Virus record (IMG/VR): IMGVR_UViG_3300047550_003482 | Coordinates: 26,420 to 90,419 of that record | DNA from: a virus | Length of the DNA stretch: 64,000 nt | Reading direction: 5' to 3' (one strand) | In this document: positions 53,186 to 61,643 of the stretch, piece by piece | How positions within the stretch are numbered: the first letter of the stretch is position 1 | Layout of the letters: each line of letters begins with the position of its first letter | Made by a program: the position numbers and the translations under genes | Notes under the pieces: generated by a model | Told to the model about the DNA's origin: nothing | Seen by the model: the letters and a program-made list of their open reading frames with translations, nothing else | Database searches by the model: none

Positions 53186-53650
53186 TTAAACATGAATTGA
53201 ATTATAACTCTTATTATTTTTCTTGTCAAACAAATTTTTATTTTGTGCGAACAGACGTTTTATGTAGTCTAAACTGGTAAGGTGACCAAATAGTTTTCCT
53301 TTTACTCTATGACAATTTGCACAAAGAGTTTGTAGGTTACATTCACGATTGTCATCATGATTATTGTTGATATGGTCAGTATCTAACAAATTTTTATAAT
53401 GTTCCTTCAAAATAGTAGCTGTACATTTGAATCCAAGTCTACCATCAATATTTTCACAATATTCTTTGCGATAAGATTTATATGCCCAATCACCTAAACG
53501 ATATTTTTGACAATGGTGTGCATGGCATTCTTTTCTGTAATAAATACTTCCATCTTTTCTCTTATTACCGGTATTTTGACCAAAACTATTACACCCTTCA
53601 ACAATACATTTAGGTCTGTTTTTATTTTTGAGCAGATTTGTAAACATCAT
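53186..53650 (-). CDS. HNH endonuclease
   Basis: 154 residues. The nuclease core is LLDTDHINNNHDDNRECNLQ and TLCANCHRVKGKLFGH, an H-N-N-H type with C-x-x-C-H zinc. An N-terminal Cys-rich zinc segment (PKCIVEGCNSFGQN, RKECHAHHCQKYRLGDW) precedes it. Free-standing homing endonuclease next to the exonuclease gene. Confidence 0.88.
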   Translation of the reverse strand: MMFTNLLKNKNRPKCIVEGCNSFGQNTGNKRKDGSIYYRKECHAHHCQKYRLGDWAYKSYRKEYCENIDGRLGFKCTATILKEHYKNLLDTDHINNNHDDNRECNLQTLCANCHRVKGKLFGHLTSLDYIKRLFAQNKNLFDKKNNKSYNSIHV

Positions 53651-53672
53651 TAACCTCTATAATTTCGTGATG

Positions 53673-54263
53673 TTAGGAAAAAGCAAAAACTTCATTAAAG
53701 TTTTCTTTTGAAAGAAATGGTTTATTATACACTTTTGTTTTAGTTGGATCTACTTTATTAAGTAGAGGCAATTTATTACCATGTGTTTGTTTGTATTGTT
53801 TTGCTAGTTCCCCTTCTGCCCATGTTGCAAGTGTAAAATCATCGTCATTAGTTTCTATTATATTGTAGTGTGCTCTTTGAGTAATATCCCAAACTCCAAT
53901 ATGCAACATATCTTTATTAAAGTTTTCAACAACTAATTTTTTGGGTATCAAAAAATTTCGTACTGCATAATAAAAATCCGATCCATGACTGCTATACGGA
54001 GGACCTGAATCCCATCCCGGGACATGTGACACTTGTCGTACAATTCTTTCACCTACTTGACGTTCACGTTTTTCGCTCAAGCTAGGGGAACTCATTCCTA
54101 CCTTTAAAATATCAGCATAAAGTGTTTTTGGTTGGTATACCATTGCATATACATATGCTCTGGTAATAGTTTTACTCCTCATTATCTCATAAATTTCTTT
54201 GCTAGAATTAAGAAATTTACAACTAATGACAAAGTCAGGTTCGTAAACATCTATGTCAATCAT
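53673..54263 (-). CDS. Conserved T4-like phage protein with GIY-YIG-like core
   Basis: 196 residues. TRAYVYAMVYQPKTLYADIL, LKVGMSSPSLSEKRERQVGE, RIVRQVSHVPGWDSGPPYSS and DFYYAVRNFLIP. The Y-V-Y...L-K-V-G-x-S order with a following R and a later Glu-rich helix (WAEGELAKQYKQTHGNKLPL) resembles a GIY-YIG nuclease, but Y-I-G is L-K-V-G. I recall the family from T4-like cyanophages with unknown role. Confidence 0.72.
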   Translation of the reverse strand: MIDIDVYEPDFVISCKFLNSSKEIYEIMRSKTITRAYVYAMVYQPKTLYADILKVGMSSPSLSEKRERQVGERIVRQVSHVPGWDSGPPYSSHGSDFYYAVRNFLIPKKLVVENFNKDMLHIGVWDITQRAHYNIIETNDDDFTLATWAEGELAKQYKQTHGNKLPLLNKVDPTKTKVYNKPFLSKENFNEVFAFS

Positions 54264-54277
54264 GTGTATCTCTATAG

Positions 54278-54772
54278 TTAACTTACTTCACTTCTACCAT
54301 TACCAATATCCTTAGACCTAATGATACGAATATCATCACGTTTTTCAGGATCTGCTACTTGTTGCTCATATAACTCAAGAGCAATATTGCGACAAACAGA
54401 TTGAAACCATCTATCAACGATAGTTTGATCAGATTCATCATCACGTAGTTTATACCCTGCACGAATTAAATTCAATACAAATTTGTCATTCCAATCTAGT
54501 TCAAAACTCCCATTGTTGATATTGTTATGATCTAACTCTACTTTAATGATGTTAATGTAGGGTTCATTGTTTTGTGTTGCTAACTCTTTAGCAGAAAGAG
54601 TTTTTGGAGTTTCTACTTGTTTTGGCTTTCTTGGCTTTCTTGGCTTCTTAGGTTGAACTGGTTTGATATCTGGTTCAACTTCTTTTTCTACTTGTACTTC
54701 ATGTACCTTTTCAATTACTATCGGCTGTGGTTGTTCTGGTTTTTTGAATAAGCTTTTTAATTTGTTTAGCAT
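54278..54772 (-). CDS. Conserved phage protein with Pro/Lys linker
   Basis: 164 residues from MLNKLKSLFKKPEQPQ; GAGGTG precedes. The N-terminal 60 residues are disordered, Pro/Lys/Glu-rich (KPRKPRKPKQVE). The domain that follows has ELDWNDKFVLNLIRAGYKLR and IVDRWFQSVCRNIALELYEQ, a helical unit familiar from T4-like phages. Perfect TATAAATA lies upstream. Confidence 0.75.
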   Translation of the reverse strand: MLNKLKSLFKKPEQPQPIVIEKVHEVQVEKEVEPDIKPVQPKKPRKPRKPKQVETPKTLSAKELATQNNEPYINIIKVELDHNNINNGSFELDWNDKFVLNLIRAGYKLRDDESDQTIVDRWFQSVCRNIALELYEQQVADPEKRDDIRIIRSKDIGNGRSEVS

Positions 54773-54787
54773 GTTACACCTCAAAAT

Positions 54788-54795
54788 TATTTATA
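54788..54795 (-). promoter_or_regulatory. TATAAATA late promoter
   Basis: Perfect TATAAATA on the minus strand, 15 bases before the ATG at 54772, the same sequence as the T4 late promoter. Confidence 0.6.
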
Positions 54796-54808
54796 AGATT
54801 GTTTTTTT

Positions 54809-54816
54809 GATAAATA
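54809..54816 (+). promoter_or_regulatory. GATAAATA late-promoter-like motif
   Basis: GATAAATA on the plus strand, 17 bases before the ATG at 54834, with AAAGGAG between. Divergent to the TATAAATA at 54788. Confidence 0.5.
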
Positions 54817-54833
54817 TTAAAAAGGAGAAAATT

Positions 54834-55274
54834 ATGGAAATCATAAGTATTATATTCATTGCAATTGTTGCAGTCTTCATTATTTTAAGAATAAAACGTG
54901 AAAATGAACTTGAAGAAGCAAGGTTGAAGGAATATGAAAAAATTGAACCTACTCTTGAGCCAATTCAACCTGTTGTCGCTCCCGTAGTAGAGCCTGTAAA
55001 AACAGAGCCTGTTGTAGCAACAGAGGTTAAGCCCGAAGTTGTTGAAACAAAACCAGAACCAGCCCCTGTCGTTGAAACCAAAGTTGAAGAAGTCAAGCCT
55101 GCAGTTGATAATGTTATTGACATGAAAAATGCTCCCAAAAAAGCAAAAGCAAGAACCAAAAAAGTTCTTGACCAAAACAATGATGGCAAAGTCAATGTCA
55201 AAGACATAAAAGAAGCAGTGAAAAAGACAACTCCATCAAGAAAAAGAACTAAAAAGTCTTCAGATAAAGTTTAA
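54834..55274 (+). CDS. Membrane-anchored Pro/Val-rich protein with an EF-hand-like loop
   Basis: 146 residues from MEIISIIFIAIVAVFIILRI, placed by AAAGGAGAAAATT; the longer frame upstream is rejected. One N-terminal membrane helix, then a Pro/Val/Glu linker of about 75 residues (VVAPVVEPVKTEPVVATEVK), then LDQNNDGKVNVKDIKEA, a D-x-N-x-D-G-x-V-x-x-x-D loop as in dockerin/EF-hand calcium sites, and a basic end (TPSRKRTKKSS). Could bridge membrane and a partner. Unknown function. Confidence 0.78.
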   Translation: MEIISIIFIAIVAVFIILRIKRENELEEARLKEYEKIEPTLEPIQPVVAPVVEPVKTEPVVATEVKPEVVETKPEPAPVVETKVEEVKPAVDNVIDMKNAPKKAKARTKKVLDQNNDGKVNVKDIKEAVKKTTPSRKRTKKSSDKV

Positions 55275-56294
55275 TTTTTTAGCCTCTTCATACAAGGCAA
55301 AACTCGCTAGGTTTTTTGCTTTGCTCTCGCACATTAGGTCTGCATATTCCAAATGAGTCAACGCCCAATCGTTGACTTTTTTATTGTGGTAGTAATCGCT
55401 GTGTGCCCTAAGTTTTTGTTTGTTGTATCCAGATTCAATCAACGTGCTAAGATTGGGAAGTTCAGTGCTGGGGATGCCAGCAAGATACTCTTCCCTACTA
55501 ACACTATAATGAATAACAGGACGCACACCGCGCCAACTGTCAATAATCCGTTTAATACGTTCATCAGTAGTTTCAATGTATTCTCCTTCACGAACCCAAT
55601 TGTGATGTATATCGAGAACTATGGGCAGCAAATCACTTAGTGATAGGCAATCATCTAGTCCCCATGCGTTTTCTTCATTCTCAATGGTAATTGAATTTCT
55701 TGCTTCAGGTGATAGTCGTTGATAGGCTTTTCGGATACCCTCTGGACCTTGTCTACCCGAGATGTGGACATTGATTTTAATGTCCTGAAATTGTTTACCG
55801 TACCCCATGAAACGGGCCATGTCTGCATGATATTCAAACTCCTCAATACTCTTATTTACCACCTCAGGACGATCACTTGCCAATACCACAAATTGATCAG
55901 GATGAAATGACACCCTAACATCATTCTTTCTCGCAGTTTCACCAATCGGTGCCATCCAACGTGCTAGACAATCTTGCACATACTGTGACTTCCAAAAGTC
56001 TTTGTAATCGTCATGCGTATAAAACGAAAACATGTCACTAGTCAAACGCAACATGCGAAGTGGTTTGGGCAATGATGCAACTTTCTTAACAAGGTTGTGA
56101 GTATTCATGATGTTTTGTTTAGCAACATCAATGATTTTTTGTTCAACAATATCCCGCTTGTTACGATTTGCCCAAGCTAAGGTAGTTCCCCCAGTGTTTA
56201 GCCCTTCAACACTAGAGATTTCACCTTTTTTGTTGATTTCTGCCCACTTACAAGCAAATCCTAGGCGTTTGATAGAGATGTCAAAAGTATGCAT
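55260..56294 (-). CDS. uvdE: UV damage endonuclease UvdE
   Basis: 344 residues. Family traits: FACKWAEINKKG at the start, LRMLRLTSDMFSFYTH, VRVSFHPDQFVVLASDRPEV, INVHISGRQGPEGIRKAYQR, ITIENEENAWGLDDCL and IVLDIHHNWV, giving the metal-binding His and Glu of a TIM barrel. It nicks DNA 5' of UV lesions. CTAAATAC at 56304 and a sigma-70-like pair at 56325-56354 lie upstream. It converges with the EF-hand-like gene. Confidence 0.92.
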   Translation of the reverse strand: MHTFDISIKRLGFACKWAEINKKGEISSVEGLNTGGTTLAWANRNKRDIVEQKIIDVAKQNIMNTHNLVKKVASLPKPLRMLRLTSDMFSFYTHDDYKDFWKSQYVQDCLARWMAPIGETARKNDVRVSFHPDQFVVLASDRPEVVNKSIEEFEYHADMARFMGYGKQFQDIKINVHISGRQGPEGIRKAYQRLSPEARNSITIENEENAWGLDDCLSLSDLLPIVLDIHHNWVREGEYIETTDERIKRIIDSWRGVRPVIHYSVSREEYLAGIPSTELPNLSTLIESGYNKQKLRAHSDYYHNKKVNDWALTHLEYADLMCESKAKNLASFALYEEAKKLNFI

Positions 56295-56303
56295 GATAAT
56301 CCT

Positions 56304-56311
56304 GTATTTAG
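56304..56311 (-). promoter_or_regulatory. CTAAATAC late-promoter-like motif before uvdE
   Basis: CTAAATAC on the minus strand, 9 bases before the ATG. The plus strand has GATAAATA at 56311-56318 pointing towards the kinase-fold gene. Confidence 0.45.
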
Positions 56312-56324
56312 ATAAATAATATAA

Positions 56325-56354
56325 AGTTTACACTATAAACGTATTAATTGTCAA
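56325..56354 (-). promoter_or_regulatory. Candidate sigma-70-type promoter of uvdE
   Basis: TTGACA (56349-56354), 18 bp, TAAACT (56325-56330), minus strand, four of six in the -10. Confidence 0.55.
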
Positions 56355-56384
56355 AACAATAGGAACTATAATTAAAGGTATACA

Positions 56385-57050
56385 ATGCTTACCAAAGAAA
56401 TCATATGTGAAGCCACGATTGACCCAGATATTAAAGATATCCTTTTCGGAAAAGGTTACAAACTTTTAGGCGATGGAGCTGACCAACAAGCATGGCTTGC
56501 ACCTGATGGTACTGTTCTAAAAATATTCGGTTATGGAACAACTTATAGAGGGCGGTTAAGCAAAGGTCAACAAAGCTTTATTGATTACGCTAACTATTGC
56601 AAGCAAAATCCAAACAATCCATTTCTACTACAAATACTTGGATATGAAACATTTACATTCAAAAATAGAACCTACCTACAAATTAGAACAGAAAGATTGT
56701 TTCCATTTGATGGAATAAAAGGAGTTGCATACTTATTGGAAAGTCTAACAGAATATATAAAGGATTATGGTTTAACAAGAGGTTATAGAATGTTTTTCAA
56801 AGATAACCTATATCATCGAAATTTAGAAATAGAGTGGGAAAAAGAAAACGCAGCAGAGTTTGGTATGTTGGTTTCTCTTCTCGGTGGGGAAAAAGAATTA
56901 GAGTTGTTAGCAAAAACCATATCAGAACTAAATCAAATAGCGGATTCAAAGGGTTACATATTAGATTTACATGCTTATAACTTTTTATTAGGCAGCGATG
57001 GCGAAATCGTGATCAACGATCCATTTCACATTTCTGGCAGCGGTTCATAA
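56385..57050 (+). CDS. Protein-kinase-fold protein (phage type)
   Basis: 221 residues on the plus strand. LLGDGADQQAWLAPDGTVLK (27-46) resembles a glycine-rich loop with the ATP-binding Lys46. YILDLHAYNFLLGSDGEIVI and NDPFH (191-215) correspond to the catalytic loop (Asp194, Asn199) and the metal-binding Asp212 of kinase-like enzymes. Aminoglycoside-type or small protein kinases have this order. It may phosphorylate a host protein or a small molecule. I recall relatives in T4-like phages as hypothetical proteins. Confidence 0.75.
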   Translation: MLTKEIICEATIDPDIKDILFGKGYKLLGDGADQQAWLAPDGTVLKIFGYGTTYRGRLSKGQQSFIDYANYCKQNPNNPFLLQILGYETFTFKNRTYLQIRTERLFPFDGIKGVAYLLESLTEYIKDYGLTRGYRMFFKDNLYHRNLEIEWEKENAAEFGMLVSLLGGEKELELLAKTISELNQIADSKGYILDLHAYNFLLGSDGEIVINDPFHISGSGS

Positions 57051-57260
57051 ATATTTCAAAGAAAAATAAGTAGCAGCCTCTTCGTTGTAAAAAGTAAACT
57101 CTGTTTTTCTTGGAATTTGTTTTATGGCTTCCCAATCCCAACTTCCTGGAGTATATTGAAAATCAAAATCTACTCCAACTACTAACCCAATGGTTTTCAA
57201 TTCATGTACCACATCAAGCATTTGAGTTGCATTCAAATCTTTTAGTGTTAGAGTTTTCAT
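57045..57260 (-). CDS. Small conserved phage protein
   Basis: 71 residues: TQMLDVVHELKTIGLVVGVD, FDFQYTPGSWDWEAIKQIPR, TEFTFYNEEAATYFSLKYL. The last six bases overlap the convergent kinase-fold gene. Familiar in T4-like phages. Confidence 0.7.
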   Translation of the reverse strand: MKTLTLKDLNATQMLDVVHELKTIGLVVGVDFDFQYTPGSWDWEAIKQIPRKTEFTFYNEEAATYFSLKYL

Positions 57261-58084
57261 TTTTTTACTTTAAGTAGGTCTTCAATATTGTACAAGTGTT
57301 TCATATATGGACTCACATCTTCTAGAACATAATGTTCAATGTCTCCATCACGACGAACACCTTTATTAACAACAAAGTCACAATCATTTACCTTCTTAAA
57401 AATATTTACCATTTCATTTACAGTGTATCCAACACCATGACCCAAACATTCAATCTTATTTGCAGGTGTCTCGATTGCCATTTCTATTGCATGGCAAATT
57501 TCTTCAACATGTACATAATCACGTACACATGTTCCATCAATAGTGTTAGGGTAATCAGTTCCATGTATAGTGAACTGTCCTGATTCTAACGCCTTTATTA
57601 AATTAAACATCAATCCGTCAATATTAGTAGGTCCAACTATAGTAGATCCAATTACATTGTAAAACCTAAATGTTGTATATTGACGATTGACTCTATTTGA
57701 GTTTGCACGTACAACATCTTCGGCTGCACGTTTACTAACACCATATGCACTTAAACAATCTTTTGCTGCACCGGTACTTGCAAAAATAAAGTTTTCTGTG
57801 TTAGTTTGATTCAAAAGATTGATTGTACCATTTAAATTAGTTTTGTAGTAACTTATAGGGTTTTTTTGGCCTTCACCTACATTAACCAATGCAGCTAAAT
57901 GTACAATAGCATCATATTTAGTATGAATACTAAAGTGTTTAGTGATATCATATTGATAAAACTTGTCTACTGACACTCTTGGTTCAACAATATCAAGACC
58001 ATGGATCTCATATTTGCCCGTGAGCATTTTACATAGATGAGATCCTATGTAGCCAGAACTACCGGTAATAAGTACTTTTTTCAT
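57257..58084 (-). CDS. NAD-dependent epimerase/dehydratase (GalE-like)
   Basis: 275 residues. Rossmann motif ITGSSGYIGSHLCKML (5-20), IVHLAALVNVGEG, FASTGAAKD and catalytic YGVSKRAAEDV. Extended SDR family of UDP-sugar 4-epimerases; shorter than E. coli GalE (338). With the adjacent glycosyltransferase it suggests activated-sugar synthesis for DNA or virion glycosylation. Substrate unknown. Confidence 0.9.
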   Translation of the reverse strand: MKKVLITGSSGYIGSHLCKMLTGKYEIHGLDIVEPRVSVDKFYQYDITKHFSIHTKYDAIVHLAALVNVGEGQKNPISYYKTNLNGTINLLNQTNTENFIFASTGAAKDCLSAYGVSKRAAEDVVRANSNRVNRQYTTFRFYNVIGSTIVGPTNIDGLMFNLIKALESGQFTIHGTDYPNTIDGTCVRDYVHVEEICHAIEMAIETPANKIECLGHGVGYTVNEMVNIFKKVNDCDFVVNKGVRRDGDIEHYVLEDVSPYMKHLYNIEDLLKVKK

Positions 58085-59418
58085 TCAAAACTAAATAAAC
58101 TTTCGTTTGTTTCCTCAATCGGATTAAAAAAAGGATCCTTTGTTAAATAGGTATCTTTGTCTGTATAGATTATACGAAATTTATGCTTATTAGTCAACAC
58201 GCTACGAATGTCATCAATACAGATGACTTTACGTTTTAGTGAATCAATATAATCGGATAGCTTAACCGTCTTTTCATTGCAAATTTTTGCAGTATTGCTG
58301 TTTGATTGTTTTGCAACAAATTCACTAAAACAATCATTCCACTTACGAAACACCTGTTCTTCTTTTTGGTTTATTTCCTTTAATGGACGACCATTATCAT
58401 ACCAATCTTTAGCAGTAGCAAATCTTTTGTATGCATCTAATACATCTTCTGCCATTTCTTTTTTGTTAGTTTCAAAAAATAAATGTCCATCAAAGTTCTT
58501 AGTCCAACGTTGATTTCCTAAACAAAAAGTAGGCAACTGTATAATCTGTTCATAGAAAGCCATACCATAACTCTCTACTGTACTTGGGTTGAACGCAACT
58601 CTAGAACTACTAATAAAGTCTACTTTTTCTTGTCCTACAATACTAGCACGAACATCATAGGTTACACCAATCTTTTTCAATCGTTCTTCAAACTTCTTGA
58701 CACCATTAGGGCTAGTCATTACTTTAGCTGGTAGCTTAGTCTTTTCAATCAATTCTATGAAAAGTTCAGGATTCTTGCCCTCTTCCCAACGACCCACAAA
58801 CAACACACCCTCACGTTCGCCTTTATATTCTTCTAGTAATCCTCTTTCAGTAATAGGAATAGGAAGATACCATGCACCATTACTCATAGAAATTTGATTA
58901 AATTTACTTTGTGTTCCAATCCACAATCCATTACATTCAAGTTGCTTACGCATCATGTCATTAGTAGAATGAAGGAATGGATTCTTAGTGTCTTTGAAGA
59001 TTTGGCTTTCTAAATGTGTATATGCGATCACTTGGATGCAATCTTCAAGACCCATAGTCAATGCAACCTGAATAGATTCATATGTGTTACACACAATTAC
59101 ATCATATAAATTTTTCTCTAATGCTTGTACAATAGCATTGCGAAAGTTAGCCATACGTTCATAGCAAAATGTATCACCATACATAAAAATATTGCTATGT
59201 TCAGTGTAGCGTAATGGATCACGTGGCGTGATAATATTTGCCTTCAATGAAGAAACAAATTCACTGTCAGGTATGTCTTTGTCGGTGACGATATCAACTC
59301 TGATATTGTGTTCATCCATTAATTCACAGAAACTTTTAGCGAATTGCCCAATCCCACCATGTGGAATAAGTGTCTGTGAGCTAACCAAAAACATGATTCT
59401 TTTGTTATATGTTCTCAT
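58081..59418 (-). CDS. GT-B glycosyltransferase
   Basis: 445 residues from MRTYNKRIMFLVSSQTL; its ATG overlaps the upstream stop. N-terminal TLIPHGGIGQFAKSFCELMD is the usual acceptor-side Gly-rich loop; VLFVGRWEEGKNPELFIELI starts the donor-binding half; SRVAFNPSTVESYGMAFYEQ carries the E-x7-E-like pair. Family GT4-like. Donor and acceptor unknown. Confidence 0.88.
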   Translation of the reverse strand: MRTYNKRIMFLVSSQTLIPHGGIGQFAKSFCELMDEHNIRVDIVTDKDIPDSEFVSSLKANIITPRDPLRYTEHSNIFMYGDTFCYERMANFRNAIVQALEKNLYDVIVCNTYESIQVALTMGLEDCIQVIAYTHLESQIFKDTKNPFLHSTNDMMRKQLECNGLWIGTQSKFNQISMSNGAWYLPIPITERGLLEEYKGEREGVLFVGRWEEGKNPELFIELIEKTKLPAKVMTSPNGVKKFEERLKKIGVTYDVRASIVGQEKVDFISSSRVAFNPSTVESYGMAFYEQIIQLPTFCLGNQRWTKNFDGHLFFETNKKEMAEDVLDAYKRFATAKDWYDNGRPLKEINQKEEQVFRKWNDCFSEFVAKQSNSNTAKICNEKTVKLSDYIDSLKRKVICIDDIRSVLTNKHKFRIIYTDKDTYLTKDPFFNPIEETNESLFSFE

Positions 59419-59660
59419 TGCTTGAGCTTCCAAATTAAAAATTCTTCTTCGCCAATATAGTAAATATCTGAGTTTCCTATTTGTTTGATATATCTTGATC
59501 CTTTATAGCAATGTTTAAACCACAATATTTTACCTGTCAAGTCACACCTTCTTGGAATAATACAATAATGTAGTTTCCAATGTTCAACCAGTTTTAGATA
59601 CGGTTGAAGGTAATCAATATAGTCTAATGCTATAGGATCAAGCACTTTTATGTACCCCAT
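59415..59660 (-). CDS. Small conserved phage protein
   Basis: 81 residues: LDPIALDYIDYLQPYLKLVE, HYCIIPRRCDLTGKILWFKH, and DIYYIGEEEFLIWKLKQ. Its start lies 13 bases inside queE. I recall it from T4-like phages; function unknown. Confidence 0.7.
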   Translation of the reverse strand: MGYIKVLDPIALDYIDYLQPYLKLVEHWKLHYCIIPRRCDLTGKILWFKHCYKGSRYIKQIGNSDIYYIGEEEFLIWKLKQ

Positions 59661-60499
59661 GCGTTCCGGAATAGAGGAATTTGAAGTCTATCACTATAAC
59701 GCAATCCGCATTTCATTGCAAATTCTGCTACACGTTTGTTGTTTAGATGATACACACTTTCAACACCGCCCACTGGCATCAAATAGACATTACCCTTGAA
59801 ACCATGCTTTTTGTAAACATCAACTGTATCTAGACATTCTTCTAAATCATCTTCGGTTGCGATTACAAACTTCAAGTAAGTATGACCAATTGATTCGTAT
59901 TGACAAACAACACTTGGTTTAATGGCATCAGACCTTAGTTCACCACTATTACTGAGTTTTGGGCTCACACTGAATGTTAGGCAATTATATCCACGTTGCT
60001 CAATACCCCAATGATAAAGATAATCTTTAAACTCATTAGTTAAAGGTTGTGTACCATTTGTTTCAAAGGTTAGTTCTTTTAATGATTTCATTTTTGAATC
60101 ATCTAATAGCTCAGGAAACGCTCGTTGCCAACCAAGTAATGGTTCACCACCAGTGATAACTAAGTGTTCTTCTCTCCATTCTTTGTAGGGTAAGAGGTCG
60201 GTGATTTTTTCAATGATAGTTTCTGTTGTAAAAACTGGTGAAAGGTCCTTGAACCTAGGATCCCAACTAGCATAAGAATCGCAGCCGGTATTAACAAGTG
60301 GTAAATCTCTATATTGCTTAAACTCTGTAATACGACTTGCAACCATGTCTCTTTCATTAGATTTTTCTCCTTTATTCATTCCAAAACCACTACAGGTAAA
60401 GTTACAACCAAATGTTCGTAGGAAGATACTAGGAACTCCCATATATCGGCCCTCACCTTGAATACTGTAAAATATTTCACTTACTTTTATTTGACGCAT
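59648..60499 (-). CDS. queE: 7-carboxy-7-deazaguanine synthase QueE
   Basis: 283 residues. VSEIFYSIQGEGRYMGVPSI is the QueE opening, LVITGGEPLLGWQ the radical-SAM GGE motif, LTFETNGTQPL follows. The cluster motif reads CNFTCSGF: Cys32 and Cys36 are present but the third position is Phe39; Cys73 in TGCDSYASWD may supply the ligand. It converts 6-carboxytetrahydropterin to carboxydeazaguanine, and works with FolE and QueD nearby. QueC is not in this window. Confidence 0.92.
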   Translation of the reverse strand: MRQIKVSEIFYSIQGEGRYMGVPSIFLRTFGCNFTCSGFGMNKGEKSNERDMVASRITEFKQYRDLPLVNTGCDSYASWDPRFKDLSPVFTTETIIEKITDLLPYKEWREEHLVITGGEPLLGWQRAFPELLDDSKMKSLKELTFETNGTQPLTNEFKDYLYHWGIEQRGYNCLTFSVSPKLSNSGELRSDAIKPSVVCQYESIGHTYLKFVIATEDDLEECLDTVDVYKKHGFKGNVYLMPVGGVESVYHLNNKRVAEFAMKCGLRYSDRLQIPLFRNAWGT

Positions 60500-60507
60500 T
60501 TTTAATC

Positions 60508-61143
60508 CTATTCATACATTACTGTTGTGCTATCACCCAAAGACCATTTTGGATTAGTCTCAACTACATATTTCTTTGTGCAAACCTTGAAATCTGGAAA
60601 TTTCATTACTTTTGGATTGCTAGCAGCATCTAAAAATATACAACGATTATTAGGTTGTGCCGCATATTGCCCATTCTCTAATTCAATAAAATTGAAACTT
60701 TTATGATCTTCTGGATACTCTGCATAACTAGTATCAATTATATTAGTATCAGGGGCACAATTGTCAATTGTAAACAAATAATTGCCCTGATGAAACTTTT
60801 TGTCCTTCGCATAGAATCTACAACTTAGATTTCTTAGAAAGACTTTTTGTATCACAGTAAAATCATAACTAAAACAATCCCAAATTTGCAATGTATCCAA
60901 ACTCAAGAAAGAATCTTTGTCTAGGTCTGTATCTCTACTGACAAAAGCATTCAATGGTAACTTGTCATATAATGCTCCATAATTGGGTAAGTATGCTTCA
61001 ATACGAAAAGCCTGACTTCTTATGCTTTTGACACTTACCCAAATACAAGGTTCATATTCATTGTGACCTTGAGTAAAATCATATAAAAATTCTTTGCGTA
61101 TAAAGCAATGAATTGGTGGTAAATTAGCTACTAAATGTGCCAT
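60508..61143 (-). CDS. Conserved phage protein in the 7-deazaguanine cluster
   Basis: 211 residues, beta-rich: CFIRKEFLYDFTQGHNEYEP, CIWVSVKSIRSQAFRIEAYL and NYLFTIDNCAPDTNIIDTSY. No enzyme motif seen. Overlaps queD by one base, so co-transcribed with FolE, QueD, QueE. I recall similar proteins in T4-like phages. Confidence 0.72.
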   Translation of the reverse strand: MAHLVANLPPIHCFIRKEFLYDFTQGHNEYEPCIWVSVKSIRSQAFRIEAYLPNYGALYDKLPLNAFVSRDTDLDKDSFLSLDTLQIWDCFSYDFTVIQKVFLRNLSCRFYAKDKKFHQGNYLFTIDNCAPDTNIIDTSYAEYPEDHKSFNFIELENGQYAAQPNNRCIFLDAASNPKVMKFPDFKVCTKKYVVETNPKWSLGDSTTVMYE

Positions 61144-61643
61144 TAAAATAAATCCTCATTCCAATGACGATGACCTTCACGCCATGCCATGTTGTATTTT
61201 GTTTCACGAACCTCTACGCGAAAACACCAAATTCGTTCAGCCTCACCTTTACCTAAATAATCAGGGATATATACCCCATTCATAAATCTGTAAAGTTGGT
61301 CAGCAATTAGTTCACATCCCATTGCTGGCAGAATCGTCAAATCCAATACATTACGTTTTGCCAAATCTTTATAGATTTCTAAGTCTGGATCATCTTCGGC
61401 AATCAACGTTTTGTGATCAAATTGATCTTTTAGTATTTGCTTAAGTTCTTTGAACCCACCATAATCACAAACCCAGCCACGCTTGTCAAGTTCATTTGCA
61501 CCGAAATAAAACTTGAAACTAAAGCTGTAGCCATGATTTTTATTACAATGGGTATCTGCCTTCCATTGCTTGTATGCTACTGGAAATTCATCTATATATT
61601 CTTTTGTGCTTACGTATTTGTAGACACATGGAGTATAAATCAT
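61143..61643 (-). CDS. queD: 6-carboxytetrahydropterin synthase QueD-like
   Basis: 166 residues. THCNKNHGYSFSFKFYF gives Cys33 and His37 of the active and zinc site; the usual second His of HGH is Tyr39. VCDYGGFKELKQILKDQFDH (58-77) holds the conserved D-Y/F-G-x-L-K block and Asp-His pair. HGY variants are known to me from phage and some bacterial QueD proteins. It makes 6-carboxytetrahydropterin from dihydroneopterin triphosphate made by FolE. Confidence 0.85.
   Translation of the reverse strand: MIYTPCVYKYVSTKEYIDEFPVAYKQWKADTHCNKNHGYSFSFKFYFGANELDKRGWVCDYGGFKELKQILKDQFDHKTLIAEDDPDLEIYKDLAKRNVLDLTILPAMGCELIADQLYRFMNGVYIPDYLGKGEAERIWCFRVEVRETKYNMAWREGHRHWNEDLF

Noticed and set aside
54663-54833. 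57-residue upstream extension of the EF-hand-like protein
   Set aside because: The extension overlaps the divergent gene and its promoter motifs and lacks a ribosome site; AAAGGAGAAAATT marks the ATG at 54834.
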